From Piper betle (Eukaryota; Streptophyta; Magnoliopsida; Piperales; Piperaceae), in the NCBI GenBank assembly GCA_033002965.1, contig JAURVB010006637.1, forward strand, positions 1-64,000: a DNA stretch of 64,000 bases. The letters run 5' to 3'. Shown here piece by piece: positions 1 to 10,261 of this stretch. The first letter of the stretch is position 1. Each line of letters opens with the position of its first letter. Made by a program: the position numbers and the translations under genes. The notes below the pieces were generated by a model. The model saw only the letters and a list, made by a program, of their open reading frames with translations, had not been told where the DNA came from and did not search any database.

Positions 1-418
1 TATTGGCTAATGGGTTAGTTCGTCATGTCCATTAACGGCTGGCGAGTCCAATCCGCCATGTCCGTTATTGGCTGGTGAGTCCAATCCACCATGTCCGTAA
101 TTGGCTGGCGAGTCCAATCTGCCATGTCCAATTTATTGGCTGATGGGTCAGTGAATCATGTCCATTAATGGCTGGCGAGTCCAATCCGCCATGTCCGTTA
201 TCGGTTGGTGAGTCCAATCCACCATGTCCGTAATTGGCTAGTGAGTCAAATCTACCATGTCCAATTTATTGGCTGATGGATCACTCCATCATGTCCGTTA
301 TCAGCTGGTGAGTCCAATCCGCCATGTCCGTTATTGGCTGGTGAGTCCAATCCACCATGTCCGTAATTAGTTGACGAGTCTAATCCGCCATGTCCAATTA
401 ATTGTATTATGGCTGTCA
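1..418. repeat. 33-bp tandem array with four-unit higher-order structure
   Basis: About twelve head-to-tail units of ~33 bp fill this stretch, each close to TTGGCTGGTGAGTCC followed by AATCCGCCATGTCCG. Every fourth unit is a distinct variant (TTGGCTGATGGGTCA type, near 1, 135 and 267), giving a higher-order period of ~133 bp. The array runs off the left edge. It occupies the same place in the LTR where other RLG-1 copies have unrelated arrays. Confidence 0.9.
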
Positions 419-694
419 AGTCTATTTTGACATATCCATTATTGGATTATGAAGGGCGTAGCTTGTGTCAGACTGAGTCAATTCCTTGACCCTGGTTGCA
501 CTCAGTGCATGGTGGTCGAATCTCGACTTAGGCTGACCAGGTTGTCCACAGGGGAAAATACAACATTTTAAATAATTAGACGGACCTGGATATTTCAAAC
601 TCACAACTGCAACCAATGATCCTAATCTGAACGAGGACATAAAATTATACATAAGTATAATTTTATTCGAGTAACAATGCCTGCAACTAAATGA

Positions 695-733
<39 letters not shown>

Positions 734-2663
734 TGATTAAATTTCAACAAAATTAAATATTAAACTATTCATGTGATATAATCATTTAAATCATACTTTA
801 CATTAATTATCTAGATCATAATTAACACTTAACGAATAATAAAATAATTATCAACTTATAAACAAATATCTAATTACTATTATTAGTATATTTTCCTTTG
901 GGACGTTAATTACTTAACCACAATCTTGATAATTTAGTTTACAGTTTTAAATCTTTAATCGCTATCCTTTTTAATAGCAATTTAGTTAAATAAGTCGTAC
1001 GATTAAATTATTTAAAATAATTTATATTATTCTAATTTAAAAATATTATTAATACAATTATTTTAAATTATTCGACTCAATAAAATTTCAAACTTTATTT
1101 ATTTTCATTATGCTATTTAAGTTCAACGCTAGTGATTGCTACCCAACTATAGTTTAATAACTTATTTTCTATATTACTAAGTCATTATTAAAATAACCAC
1201 TTTATTTACCTTATATTAAATTTAATATGGTAAAGGTAAAATCTTTATTTTATTAATTACTTGTAACTGTCCGATTTAATTTAATCGCTTGTTGTGTGCC
1301 GATTAATTATCGACCATTTATCATTACCATATTTTTATTACTTATGTCCATGTCAATTTCGTCCAATAATTACTTAGTTTATTATCGTTAACCCATAACC
1401 CATTAAAATAATTATTTTTAATGATTTATTACAAGTTAGTTTTATTTTTAACTTTAGTCGGTATCGAGCCAACCCATATTTAGAAAACTGTCATCATCTT
1501 CTTCTTCTTCTTCCCCAAGGCTATCTTCTCTTCTCCTACCTTCTTCTTTGCACCTGACCAGACCTTGGCACTATCACTGGTCACGTCCTTCAATTCCCCA
1601 GCAACTCAATTGAACAACTATATAAACATCCCAATAGCACATCAACAACAACATAAAAACAGGCAAAGATCAAGCCAAACATCCATGTTTTACAGCAACT
1701 ATCCAAGGCAACGTCCTGCACCAAACCAGGCTTGATATCTTCCTCTTCAACCCAAAACTAGACCACGTCCTTCACTCCCTTCCCTACCAATCCAATTGGA
1801 AGCATAAAGCTTGTGCTTTACAGCAACTATCCATGTCAAACTCCGTTCTGTACCAAGGTGAGCGACTCCTGGCCAGCTGCACCGTCGGGACTGCAAGGAG
1901 CACTCCGTCCGGCCAACAGCACCGCCGGGAACACTTCCCTTCTCCCTGTACGACAACCCAACGTCAAGGCCAAGCGCTGTGAGCATGCACGGCGTGAGTC
2001 TTTGGCCAGCAAACTGGCTTGGACATCTGGAATCTCCCACAGCGTTGCACACTACAACTCCGCCCATAACCACTGAAATTTTGCCACCCATCGGAACCCA
2101 AGGACAAGGCGATGCCACCCTTTGACCCAGCAGCCAGAGAGGTCGTCGGGGGTGTGAGGGCTGCCTTGAAATCTTTGTTTACAGTCGCCTATCATTGTCC
2201 AACTTCAGACCCATCGGCCATGGCGAAATTCCATTTTTCAGTTTAGTTTTAGTTGTTATTGTTGATTTCAGACTTTAATTATCATAAGTTTATCAAGCTT
2301 ATTATCAATTAAAAAGACATATGAATGCAAGAAAATGAAGAAGAGGGAGATAGGAAGGATATGCAAGCAAGGAAGAAACACCGGCAAGGAAGAGGAGAAC
2401 TAGGCGGCTAAGGTGAGGAAGACGCCCCACACCCGTCTGTGAATAAAGACGTCCTCTTTCAAAATTTATAAAAATGAAAATGACAGCTAGGGTATGTGAA
2501 AACATCCGAATTTCACTTAATCGGGTAACCGGGTAAATAATAAAATGGGTAAATAATAAAATATAATAATTAACCGGGTAAAGAATATAACACTTCAATC
2601 CTTTCCGGACCGAGTCGAGTATATTAAATTTTTTTTTAAAAAAATTTTTCCGCGGTCTTTACA
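1..2663 (-). mobile_element. RLG-1 LTR (Ty3 chromovirus), left end outside the window
   Basis: This LTR ends at TCTTTACA (2656-2663), the same end as the other RLG-1 LTRs in the window. From about 420 it follows the shared order: a block around GACTGAGTCAATTCC (470), an AT-rich middle, a block with GGCCATGG (2217), then TATAAA (2468) and GGGTAACCGGGTAA near the end. Its start lies before base 1, so I cannot say whether it is a solo LTR or part of a full element. Orientation is taken from the coding RLG-1 copies, which are on the minus strand when the LTR reads TGTAACGACC...TTTACA on the plus strand. A (TA)n tract sits at 698-731. Confidence 0.75.
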
Positions 2664-3060
2664 ATAAGGGTACTACATAATGCAACACATTTCAGGAATT
2701 TGTGAAACTAACTTAACTATTCATTTTCCCACTCGAGTACTGTGGCCGGTGAAATATAGAAGATGTGAGAGAGTAAACATTGTTTGTATGGATATGAACA
2801 TTACCCGTGCATGCTAGTCGGCACTTACTCGCTGCCACCTTGAGCTCTACATATTTATTTAATTTTTATCTTACTTTTACATATATTTGATGTGTTTTTA
2901 ACACATATTTAACAATGTCTTCCATTCTCATGACACCAAGCGGGTTGTTTAGATACATTTTATCGATAGAGACTTACCGACCAACAATTTTGAACACGAC
3001 TCGACTCGATCATAACATTTCTGATTCAATTCTTAGGTGAACGGAAATTGGGTTGTTATA
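2664..3060 (+). mobile_element. RLG-2-type LTR, 3' fragment
   Basis: The sequence lines up with 40909-41486, the end of the large RLG-2 solo LTR. Shared blocks include CCACTCGAGTAC (2730), the GACTCGACTCGATC region (2998) and GTGAACGGAAATTGGG (3037). It begins exactly where the RLG-1 LTR ends, so that LTR probably inserted into it. The expected GGTGTTACA end reads GGTTGTTATA. No coding sequence is present. Confidence 0.55.
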
Positions 3061-3885
3061 GGGAGCGTCCATGAGCAGTGGAGGAGGGTGTCTGTGGCTG
3101 TGGGAGGGGGGCATTTGCGGTCGTGGGAGGGGTGGAGCGTTCGCGGCGGGGGAGGGAGACGTTGTGGGCAGCGTGACCGGGACAGGTGGCAGCGAGGCAG
3201 GATGGCTTGGTCGGGGGGAGCAAGGAAGGACATGCGGGATGACGGGGTCGAGGGGAGCAGGAGGGGTGGAGGAGGGCGTCGGCCATGGAGGCCCCTGCCA
3301 CCCTTCCCCACTCACCCTCCACCCCACCATCTCACTGTGCCAACCACCTCCCCCTCGACCTCTCCCTCCTCTACCCCACTGCCCGTTCCCCCGCCATGGA
3401 CACTCTCCCTCCCAACTCCCCCTCGACCCCTCCATCCTGTCACGGCCGCCATGCCTCCAAGTTGCGCTGCCCACAATGACTCCCTCGCCAGCCATGCATG
3501 CTCGCCCACTCCTTTGGCCACGGCCGCCCCCTCCCCAGTCCGCGAATGCTCCCCTCCTCCTCTGCCCATGGATGCTGCCCTCCCCCGCAACCGATCCCCT
3601 CTCCAATGCCCATGACTCCCTCCTCTACCCTGCTGCCCCGACCCCCGCCGCGGATGCTCCACCTCGACTTCTCCGTCCCTTTGTGGCTGCTTGTGATGAC
3701 TCCCTCCCCGCCGCAGACACCCCCCTTGCCCCGCTCAACTAGCCATGGCTGGAACTTGGCCGCTGGTGGTGGAGCTTTTTTTAATCTAATCTAGGCCGTC
3801 CGATCATAAGGACGGCCCAGATTAGAGCTTGGGGCAGGAAACTTTTCCTGCCGGTCGCTTATAGAAACTTTACTAGAAACTTTAC
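3061..3885. mobile_element. GC-skewed DNA-transposon-like segment
   Basis: The plus strand is strongly G-rich from 3061 to about 3290 and strongly C-rich from about 3290 to 3740. The two halves are imperfectly complementary, as in a decayed long inverted repeat. The right end (3785-3880: CCGTCCGATCATAAGGACGG, then GGGGCAGGAAACTTTTCCTG) matches, in reverse complement, the left end of the element at 63536-63930. Long open frames exist on both strands here, but they follow from the base composition and I do not call them genes. A non-autonomous Mutator-like element is my best guess. The left terminus was not found. Confidence 0.4.
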
Positions 3886-4454
3886 CATATATATATGGGA
3901 AAAAGAAATATGTGCTGTAGCACAGCTAACTAGGTTGTGCTTCAATTTTATTCTTGCCATTGGATTTTATCCAACGACTGGAAACTAAATCTTTGTATAT
4001 ACGAGGAAGTTGAAGAGGGTTTCTTTGCATTCCCTCTTCCGCTCTGCCTGCCACCCCCACGAGTGCTGCCGCTCCATCCCGGCTGCCTTTGTCAACCTCC
4101 TCCTCGCCGATCCCTCCACTGCCACGCTGGTAGTCGTCACTTCACAAGCTCGCCGTCTTCTGCCCTGGCCTCCTCCATACAGGCGTCCTCCTTGACCATT
4201 CTGACTTCAGCCTCAACAGCGACATCAGCCGGACCACTCCTTCCCCCTCCCCACGCCGCCGCCACTGCCCCCTCCGCCGGCGCTTCTTCCTCCTCCTCCT
4301 CCTCCTCCTGGTCTTTGCTCGACAATCTCTTCCGGACAGTCTCTATGACCACTCTGAATTGGTGATCCCAGCAACGATGGCCATTGCCGCCCGTGACACT
4401 GAGTCAAAGAAGCACCACCAGCAGCCGGCTCACGGTCCAGCTAGAGCCCATCCT
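3886..4454. other. Possible Pack-MULE end and GC-rich unassigned sequence
   Basis: Near 3915 the sequence reads GTGCTGTAGCACAGC, then CCATTGGATTTTATCCAACG, which resembles the subterminal sequence of plant Mutator-like elements. A C-rich, exon-like stretch at 4020-4340 follows, with CTCCTCCTCC runs; I cannot assign it to a protein family. It directly precedes the hexokinase fragment, so it may be captured sequence. No matching inverted end was found downstream. Confidence 0.25.
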
Positions 4455-4630
4455 GTGGGGGTGGTCGTGAGGGAGCTGGAGGAGAGGTGCGGCATGCCGG
4501 TGGTGAGGCTGTGGCAGTTGGCGGAGGTGATGGTGGTGGAGTGAATGCTGGGTTGGCGTTGGAGGGCGGGAGTAAACTCAAGATGCTCATTAGCTATGTT
4601 GATAACCTCCCTACTGGGTATAAAGGCTTC
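4455..4630 (+). pseudogene. Hexokinase exon 1 fragment (pseudogene)
   Basis: Two reading frames together give a recognisable piece of the plant hexokinase N-terminal region. The first reads VVRELEERCGMPVVRLWQLA (about 4461-4520) and continues to a VVE. After a one-base frameshift near 4541 comes GLALEGGSKLKMLISYVDNL (about 4550-4609), ending in LPTG. Hexokinase phosphorylates glucose and other hexoses using ATP; this stretch lies before the glucose- and ATP-binding core, all of which is missing. The homology stops at ACTGG followed by GTATAA, which looks like the exon 1 splice donor, so the copy came from genomic DNA rather than mRNA. The frameshift, the in-frame TGA and the missing catalytic domain make it non-functional. 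A captured fragment in a Pack-MULE-type transposon is plausible. Confidence 0.7.
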
Positions 4631-5471
4631 CTCTTTTTCTTCCTCTTTTATCAGTTGTGTGTGTTTTGTTGATCTATTAGTTTGGAAATGTCATGGTTGT
4701 AGGGATTCATCACTTTTGCATGGTTAATAAAAGTGATTGTTGGAAATATGTTCCTTATGATTGCAAACAGCTATGATTTTTTTTCTTTTACATAATTGCG
4801 AGGAAAGGATGGGTGACTTTGATTTCTTATTGTGGACAAGGGTTAGTTCAAAAGCACAATCAGAAAATGAGAAAGTTTGCATTTATGAATATTGTGCCAC
4901 CAAAAACTAATTCAGAATATACTACTTGTAGTGCATGATCACAATGTTTTCTTCATATTCACAGTCTACACCGGGAAGCAGTGTAGGTTCAAATGATGCT
5001 GCTTTTTTAGATGTTATTATTGTGAATGAACTATTGTCAACCTTTTTTTTTGCTTTATGCATTATATACATTGCCATAAAATGAATTGTGACTAAAGGCT
5101 TCATGAAGAAAATGTAACTAGAGGCTTGTGCAAGTTATGTACTAAAGTGGTATGCCTTTGATTTTTGCCTTTGGCATGCAGGATAAGGGCAAAAATTTTA
5201 GGAGGACAAAATCATGAGCTTATCCTACTGTCCATTTGTTGGATGAGCTTGTCATTTCCTATGCATGATAAAACAATTGTTGCCTTTAGTTAATGCTCAT
5301 CTTTTAAAACAAATTGATCTTGGACGTTGTTTTGTTTTTATTTCTTTTTTCTTTATGAAAGCATTAACTGAGTAAACTGAGGTAACTATAGCTTGATTTT
5401 TACCATTTCAGATAATAGGAATTACTTGATAGATCTGGTTGGTGATGCATCTTTGCTAAAACATTTTACAG
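4631..5471. other. Non-coding sequence, probably captured intron DNA
   Basis: AT-rich and T-rich sequence lies between a splice-donor-like site at the end of the hexokinase fragment and a splice-acceptor-like site (ATTTTACAG, ending 5471) before the eS4 exon. No coding pattern was recognised. It may be part of a hexokinase intron joined to part of an eS4 intron; the junction is not visible. Confidence 0.3.
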
Positions 5472-5911
5472 TTTAAGCTCTGTAAGGTGCAGTCGGATCT
5501 TTGTAAGGTGTGGTTGATGCATTTTGGCCAAAAGCGTATACCCTATCTCAACACTTATGATGGACGCACTATTGGCTATCATGATCATCTTATTAAAGCC
5601 AATGATATGATTAAAATTGATTTGGAGGCCAACAAGATAACTGATTTCATCAAGTTTGATGTTGGAAATGTGGTTATGCTAACTGGTGGAGGAAACAGGG
5701 AGCGCATTGGAATAATTAAGAATCGTGAAAGCACAAGGGAAGCTTTGAAACCATCCACATCGAGGATGCCACTGGCCATGAATCTGCTACATGGCTAAGG
5801 AATGTAATGTCTTCGTGATTGGCAAGGGGACAAAGTCTTGAGTTTCTCTTCCTAAGGGCAAGGGTATCGAGCTCTCCATCATTGAAGAAGCACCTAGCCG
5901 CAACTATTTAG
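5472..5911 (+). pseudogene. 40S ribosomal protein eS4 (RPS4) last-exon pseudogene
   Basis: The translation matches the C-terminal half of ribosomal protein eS4, a component of the small cytosolic ribosomal subunit. Recognisable pieces are [45 protein letters not shown], then in other frames [11 protein letters not shown] and LPKGKGIELSIIEEA. The copy begins after a polypyrimidine stretch and CAG, as at a natural exon boundary, so it is a genomic and not a processed copy. Damage: a short internal duplication around LCKV near the start, a one-base deletion near 5727 that shifts frame, a five-base tandem duplication of AATGT near 5801, and a TGG to TGA stop near 5839. The first half of the protein is absent. 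It cannot make eS4. Confidence 0.85.
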
Positions 5912-7850
5912 AAATTTTGAGGGAAATCTTTTTTCTAGCACATTTTGTGCGGATGGCTTGAGTTGTTTTTGATTATGAGCTGGGAATGCTGCTCTAAATT
6001 TTCAGTTTGATTCTAAATTTCTTATTGCCATTTGTACTATTTTTTCCGAAAAATGGTAATGATGGGTGGTGGTTATTGGAAAATATTCACATTTATCTAT
6101 TTCAAGATTATCAAGCTTGTTTTCACTTGAATCTAGGTCCTGTGAAGCCAATTTGACTGTAAAATTATAATTCCCACATCTACAGGAACTTCGCATCGAT
6201 TGACACAACTCTTTGATTTTTTTCATGGTATGGTAATAGTATAGTAGAGTTGAATTCTATCTCAATACTGCAGTAAACTGTGTAACCTGAGAGAGGCCAA
6301 CACCGATCACATCGTAGTTGAAAACCTGAACCCATCAATGCTACCAGGTTTCGATGGTAAAAGAGTACGACTTCTATTTCTCATCCAATCACACAAATTC
6401 ATCCTTAAGCTTCCCCTATTACACAGACCAAATATAGCAAGCCTTAGGCAAAGAGATCTAAGTCTACATATTCCCGATTAAATTAAGATGAAGCCGACGG
6501 ACTACTCGAAAGTAGAAACTCCGCAGGCATAACAAGTAACATAATCAACTGCCATCAAGGTATTTAGAAAAAGTTCATATCAAGTTATAACTAAATAGCT
6601 AAAGCGGATCTCCTCAGGAGACCATAACAGATGGATGTATCATGCCTTCACCTTGGCAGAGAGTCAGGAGATCCATTGCCTGCATATTGAAAGAACCACA
6701 TTGGAATTTAAACCACATGCCTCACATACTACAACTGATTGCATAAAAGGATTAATTGGTTAGCTATCATGCATATTCAAATTCAGAGAAGCAAAGAGAA
6801 GAACAACTTACACTCCAATAGTGCTTGTTTGAAATGTTATATCTACCTCTGTATCTTTCAAGTTGTCAAGAGGATCCACCCTTGTAGTGTTGTCTTCCAA
6901 GCGTCTGGCTGGTTGAATTGTGTTCTCTCCTTCAAAATCCAACCAAATTGAACCTATAGCAAATGCAACATTTTGGTTATGTTTGTATCACCAAGATGCT
7001 GAAAATGCATTGCCAAATGTCATTGATAGACCAACAAGCCTCTCACCAGTTTCTGAAATTGAAGTATCCTCTATGCCTACATGAACCAAAAGCAGCTTTT
7101 GCTACTGCTTTCATCGAGCATGACACAAAAATGGCCACCAAAAGTAGTACCTTAATATTGAACAACATCAAGAAAGCAAAAGTCTCTCACCGCAACCTCA
7201 TATAACAAAACAAAGTTAAACCAAGATGACCACTCTGGGTATTACCACAAGTAAGATTTGAGAGGTTAGAATGATGATGATGTTGAAATTCCTTTGGTGG
7301 TAGAGGTGCAAGATAGAGTTGGGGCAGCAAATGACAATGCAAAATTGAACATGTATTATTATGATTTATTAGTTTTAAAGGACTCAAAATGATGAAGACC
7401 ATTCATACCCTATAAACTACAAACGAACTTGGGAGCTGCCCATGTAATGGAAGGATTCGATCATACAGAGCACCTTGCAATAATCTGGAAAACAATATTG
7501 TATCTTCTTGAGCAGCACCGCTAGGTGGAAACCAACAATTATGATCAACAAACATAATAATAAGTGACATATAATCAAGTACTAGTAAGAAGCAGCACAA
7601 ACATCAACATAGGCATGTTAGAAGAACAATTGTCATATAAGTAAAGCACAAAAAACTACATAAGCACTTCCAAAGGAACAATAAACATAAAACTATACTA
7701 CCTTCTTAGTAGTAAAATTTAGCAATTCAAATGTAGCATAACTCAATTTCTCATTCTAAAAAACAATTTTACTCTATATATATATATAGATAAAAAAACT
7801 GCATCACGACAACAATTCATGGTAAGAAACAAATGAACAAACAAAAAAAC
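5912..7850. other. No recognised gene
   Basis: AT-rich sequence with scattered short open frames. I found no family motif on either strand and no tandem repeat. The right part may include introns or decayed downstream exons of the SRPP-like fragment on the minus strand, but no further SRPP exons could be identified. A short (TA)n tract lies near 7775. Confidence 0.4.
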
Positions 7851-8069
7851 GCTTCTGATCAGCGAATTTGAGGATATTAATAGTAACACCATGGAACTTG
7901 TCATAGACAGGACTGATGACGCTCTTAACGGCGCCTTCCACATTCTCAACGCCGGACGTGAGTGGGCTAGAGTTCTCCTTGGAGAAGATATAGATCACCA
8001 CTGCCAAGGCCAGCGCTCGGGTGGCCACCACATGAACAATTCCAGGTACTTCAATCGCTATTCTTCAGA
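7851..8069 (-). pseudogene. REF/SRPP (LDAP)-like exon fragment
   Basis: The minus strand encodes a stretch typical of the rubber elongation factor / small rubber particle protein / lipid-droplet-associated protein family: RLKYLE in one frame, then VATRALALAVVIYIFSKENS, GVENVEGAVKSVISPVYDKF and ILKFADQK in another. Family members coat lipid droplets or rubber particles and are linked to stress responses. The exon is flanked by TTTTGCAG (acceptor, about 8070) and AAGC followed by GT (donor, about 7850). A one-base shift near 8040 separates RLKYLE from the rest, and one upstream frame contains a stop. No other exons are recognisable on either side. I read it as a broken or captured exon; if the shift were an assembly error it could belong to a live gene. 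Confidence 0.65.
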
Positions 8070-8261
8070 CTGCAAAATCAAAAATTCCAACACACAAATC
8101 AACATTACTATTACCAAAAATCGAATCTGTCAGAAAGATGCCAAACTCCAAAGGAACCAACTTAGAGATGCATCAAAACTACCATAAAATCCATCACACA
8201 ACCAAGATCCATCTGCCACCTTCCCCAACCACTGAACCAGATCCGCCATCGCCTGCACGCA
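8070..8261. other. Spacer, no feature
   Basis: Short AT-rich spacer between the SRPP-like exon and the GC-rich open frame. A stretch of A-rich repeats and CCATCACACAACC follows; nothing recognised. Confidence 0.4.
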
Positions 8262-8489
8262 CTAGAGCGCCTCCTTCTCCGCGAGCTCTCGGCTCTTGGC
8301 CCGGATCTCGTCAACAATCACGCGGATCTCGCCGTTGCCGCTAGCGGAGAGGAAGCCGAGGAGGGTGTCGACGCTAGAGGCGACGGCGTCGGCGGTGGAG
8401 ACAGGGCGGGCGGTGCAAAGAAGGCAGGGAGGTGGATGCTCCTTTAAAAATTCGTTGGATGAACTCGCTCCTTCAAAGTTCCACCACAA
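8262..8489 (-). other. GC-rich open frame, unknown, possible exon fragment
   Basis: A minus-strand frame of 75 codons ends in VDEIRAKSRELAEKEAL. Its second half (ADAVASSVDTLLGFLSASG onward) has protein-like composition and a short charged, helix-prone end, and its GC content is higher than that of the surroundings. I do not recognise the family. It lies upstream of the SRPP-like exon on the same strand but does not resemble the first exon of that family. It could be another captured gene fragment, or chance. Confidence 0.2.
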
Positions 8490-8551
8490 ATGAATTTCAC
8501 ATAGTTGGATATGCTTTTAACGGCCAGATCACTGCACAACCTCCCCACCCT

Positions 8552-8575
8552 CACGTGCACGCGCGCGCACACGCA

Positions 8576-8618
<43 letters not shown>
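8552..8618. repeat. Alternating purine-pyrimidine tract: (CG/CA)n then (TA)n
   Basis: About 25 bp of CACGTGCACGCGCGCGCACA-type sequence is followed by about 20 TA dinucleotides (8579-8618). The whole tract is almost strictly alternating purine-pyrimidine and ends about 65 bp before the LBD start codon. Such sequence can adopt Z-DNA or cruciform structures and usually varies in length between individuals. Confidence 0.85.
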
Positions 8619-8619
<1 letters not shown>

Positions 8620-8634
8620 CAGATTTTTACACCG

Positions 8635-8646
8635 TTTATATAGATG
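8635..8646 (+). promoter_or_regulatory. Possible TATA box of the LBD gene
   Basis: TTTATATAGATG lies about 40 bp before the start codon. With a usual TATA-to-start spacing of ~30 bp this leaves only ~15-20 bp of 5' UTR, which is short. The (TA)n tract just upstream could serve instead. No transcript data are available to choose. Confidence 0.3.
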
Positions 8647-8683
8647 TATATATCTTTTAAAGTAAATCGTCTTTGTACCTGCA

Positions 8684-9214
8684 ATGGCGACCAAGAAGGT
8701 GCATGCCTCCCCGCATTCCTCCCCGCCCTGCGCTGCCTGCAAGTACCTGAAGCGACGTTGCGTCCCGACCTGCATCTTCAAGCCCCACTTCACCCCTGAC
8801 GACCTCAATAACTTCGCCACCGTGCACAAGGTTTTCGGCGCCAGCAACGTCGCCAAGATGCTTACTGACATCCCGTTGGAGCTCAGGCACGACGCTGTCA
8901 GCACTCTTCTCTACGAGGCGGCGGCAAGGATCCGTGACCCCGTCTATGGCTGCGTCGCTGACATCTCTATCTTGCAGTGGAAGGTGGCCAGACTGCAGGA
9001 GGACCTTATTAATGCCAGAATGCGCCTTTCTCAGTATTGTCATTATTCTTCGTCTTCGTCTTTGCCGGAATCCGGCCTGATTTGTGGTAATACTGTTATT
9101 GGGGTGATCAATGGGTATGTCGGTGATTGTGGAACTTCTAATAGCGTCACGAGAAGTGGCAATTTGGCATACTCTGGCACTGTTCAGAGATCAAAGACGT
9201 CTGCAGATCAATGA
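8684..9214 (+). CDS. LOB-domain (LBD/ASL) transcription factor, class I
   Basis: An intact 176-residue protein. LBD proteins bind DNA and control lateral organ boundaries, lateral roots, vasculature and related development in land plants. The LOB domain runs from about residue 14 to 112. It starts with the zinc-binding block CAACKYLKRRCVPTC (C-x2-C-x6-C-x3-C), continues with the GAS block containing VHKVFGASNVAKML, then RIRDPVYGCV. It ends with a perfect leucine-zipper-like L-x6-L-x3-L-x6-L, LQWKVARLQEDLINARMRL, which marks class I. The C-terminal ~60 residues are serine/glycine-rich and variable, as usual. The first ATG is used: upstream sequence is microsatellite, and the LOB motif lies close behind. 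Many LBD genes have one intron; this one reads through without a break. It is the only intact gene in the window, surrounded by repeats and broken genes. The subgroup is not determined. A recent single-exon duplicate is possible. Confidence 0.93.
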   Translation: MATKKVHASPHSSPPCAACKYLKRRCVPTCIFKPHFTPDDLNNFATVHKVFGASNVAKMLTDIPLELRHDAVSTLLYEAAARIRDPVYGCVADISILQWKVARLQEDLINARMRLSQYCHYSSSSSLPESGLICGNTVIGVINGYVGDCGTSNSVTRSGNLAYSGTVQRSKTSADQ

Positions 9215-10261
9215 TAATTTAATGGAGATCAATTGCATATTTAGTGTTTGGTGATCATCCATTAGTTAATTTCTCAGATGATGTTAATGGAGTATACATA
9301 CTTCCTATCGATAATTTATTTATTGACTTTCAGTTTCTTGAACGTGTTAGTTCTCTTTGAATGAGCATTAAAGAAAGAGAAACCTACATTAATAAATCAA
9401 TTACACATTTGCATGGGACACTTTGATTATAATTTTTCATAATAGTATTACTTTCTATGAATTAGCAATGGTGTTTTTCTTTCAGTTTGGATGCATTTCT
9501 TTTTTCTTTTAGAAATGCTACAAGATGATGGACTCTAAACAAATCTTGAATAGCAATTCTCAATATAATTTGAGCATAAAATTTACTCTTATTAATAAAT
9601 AGGAGTCAAAATTTGCACTCTTATAAAAAGAATTTAACCTATCACAATACAACATAATTAAAAATATCAAATTACCTTTTCACTCAATTATAATATACTT
9701 CTAACATTAGAGTCAAATTCTAAAATATGAGATCTCATTATAATATATCGAATTAATATTCAATTAAGAATTATCTAAAAAATTATCTTTTTTCTCAATA
9801 ATAGACTATTTTTGGACAACATCTTACTTAATTACATGTGCACGCACGCGTCCCTACACACACACACACGTGTGTGTCTATATATATATCCTTGTGTGTG
9901 GCCTAGTGAGATAAAAAAAAAGAATTTAATTTTTGTTATTTTCAATAATTTTTTATTTCCCACGGACGTCATGGATTAGGAAAAGAAAGATCTGGTACTG
10001 ATGATCATTAGTTCTCAATGAATCAATGCTGGGTAATATACTACTGATGACAAGCTCACGTGAAACGTCTAGTCTCCTAACACATCTCTTGAATTCGCTC
10101 GCCTTTTCAACAAAAGCTCCCCTACCATTACCATGGCCTAAAAATAATCCAACATTTCAAGCCTGGCCTCAAGCATTATCTGGAGTCAAACCTTAATTAG
10201 CATGGCACGCACTTAGAACTTTATTATAGACAGCCTTGTCACCAGACGAACAATAGTCGTG
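9215..10261. other. AT-rich region downstream of the LBD gene
   Basis: It should contain the LBD 3' UTR, but no polyadenylation signal stands out. At 9836-9892 there is a CATGTGCACGCACGCG, (CA)n, CGTGTGTGTC and (TA)n cluster whose CA and GT runs can fold as a hairpin. No coding sequence was recognised. Confidence 0.5.

Noticed and set aside
1..418. CRISPR-like direct repeats
   Set aside because: Units are joined head to tail without unique spacers, and the sequence is from a plant nucleus. The same applies to the arrays at 39258 and 53845.
1747..2118. Open frames of 87-123 codons on both strands
   Set aside because: They lie inside an RLG-1 LTR and are not kept as open frames in the other copies at the same position.
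3010..3794. Several long overlapping open frames on both strands
   Set aside because: They overlap in five frames and are proline-, glycine- or arginine-rich, as expected from a G-rich/C-rich segment with few stop codons. No family motif.
8432..8665. Open frame with a YIYIYIY stretch
   Set aside because: The repeat is the (TA)n microsatellite translated; same for 63428-63701 and 8578-8904.
8578..9043. Minus-strand open frames
   Set aside because: They are the reverse of the LBD gene, whose LOB motifs are on the plus strand.
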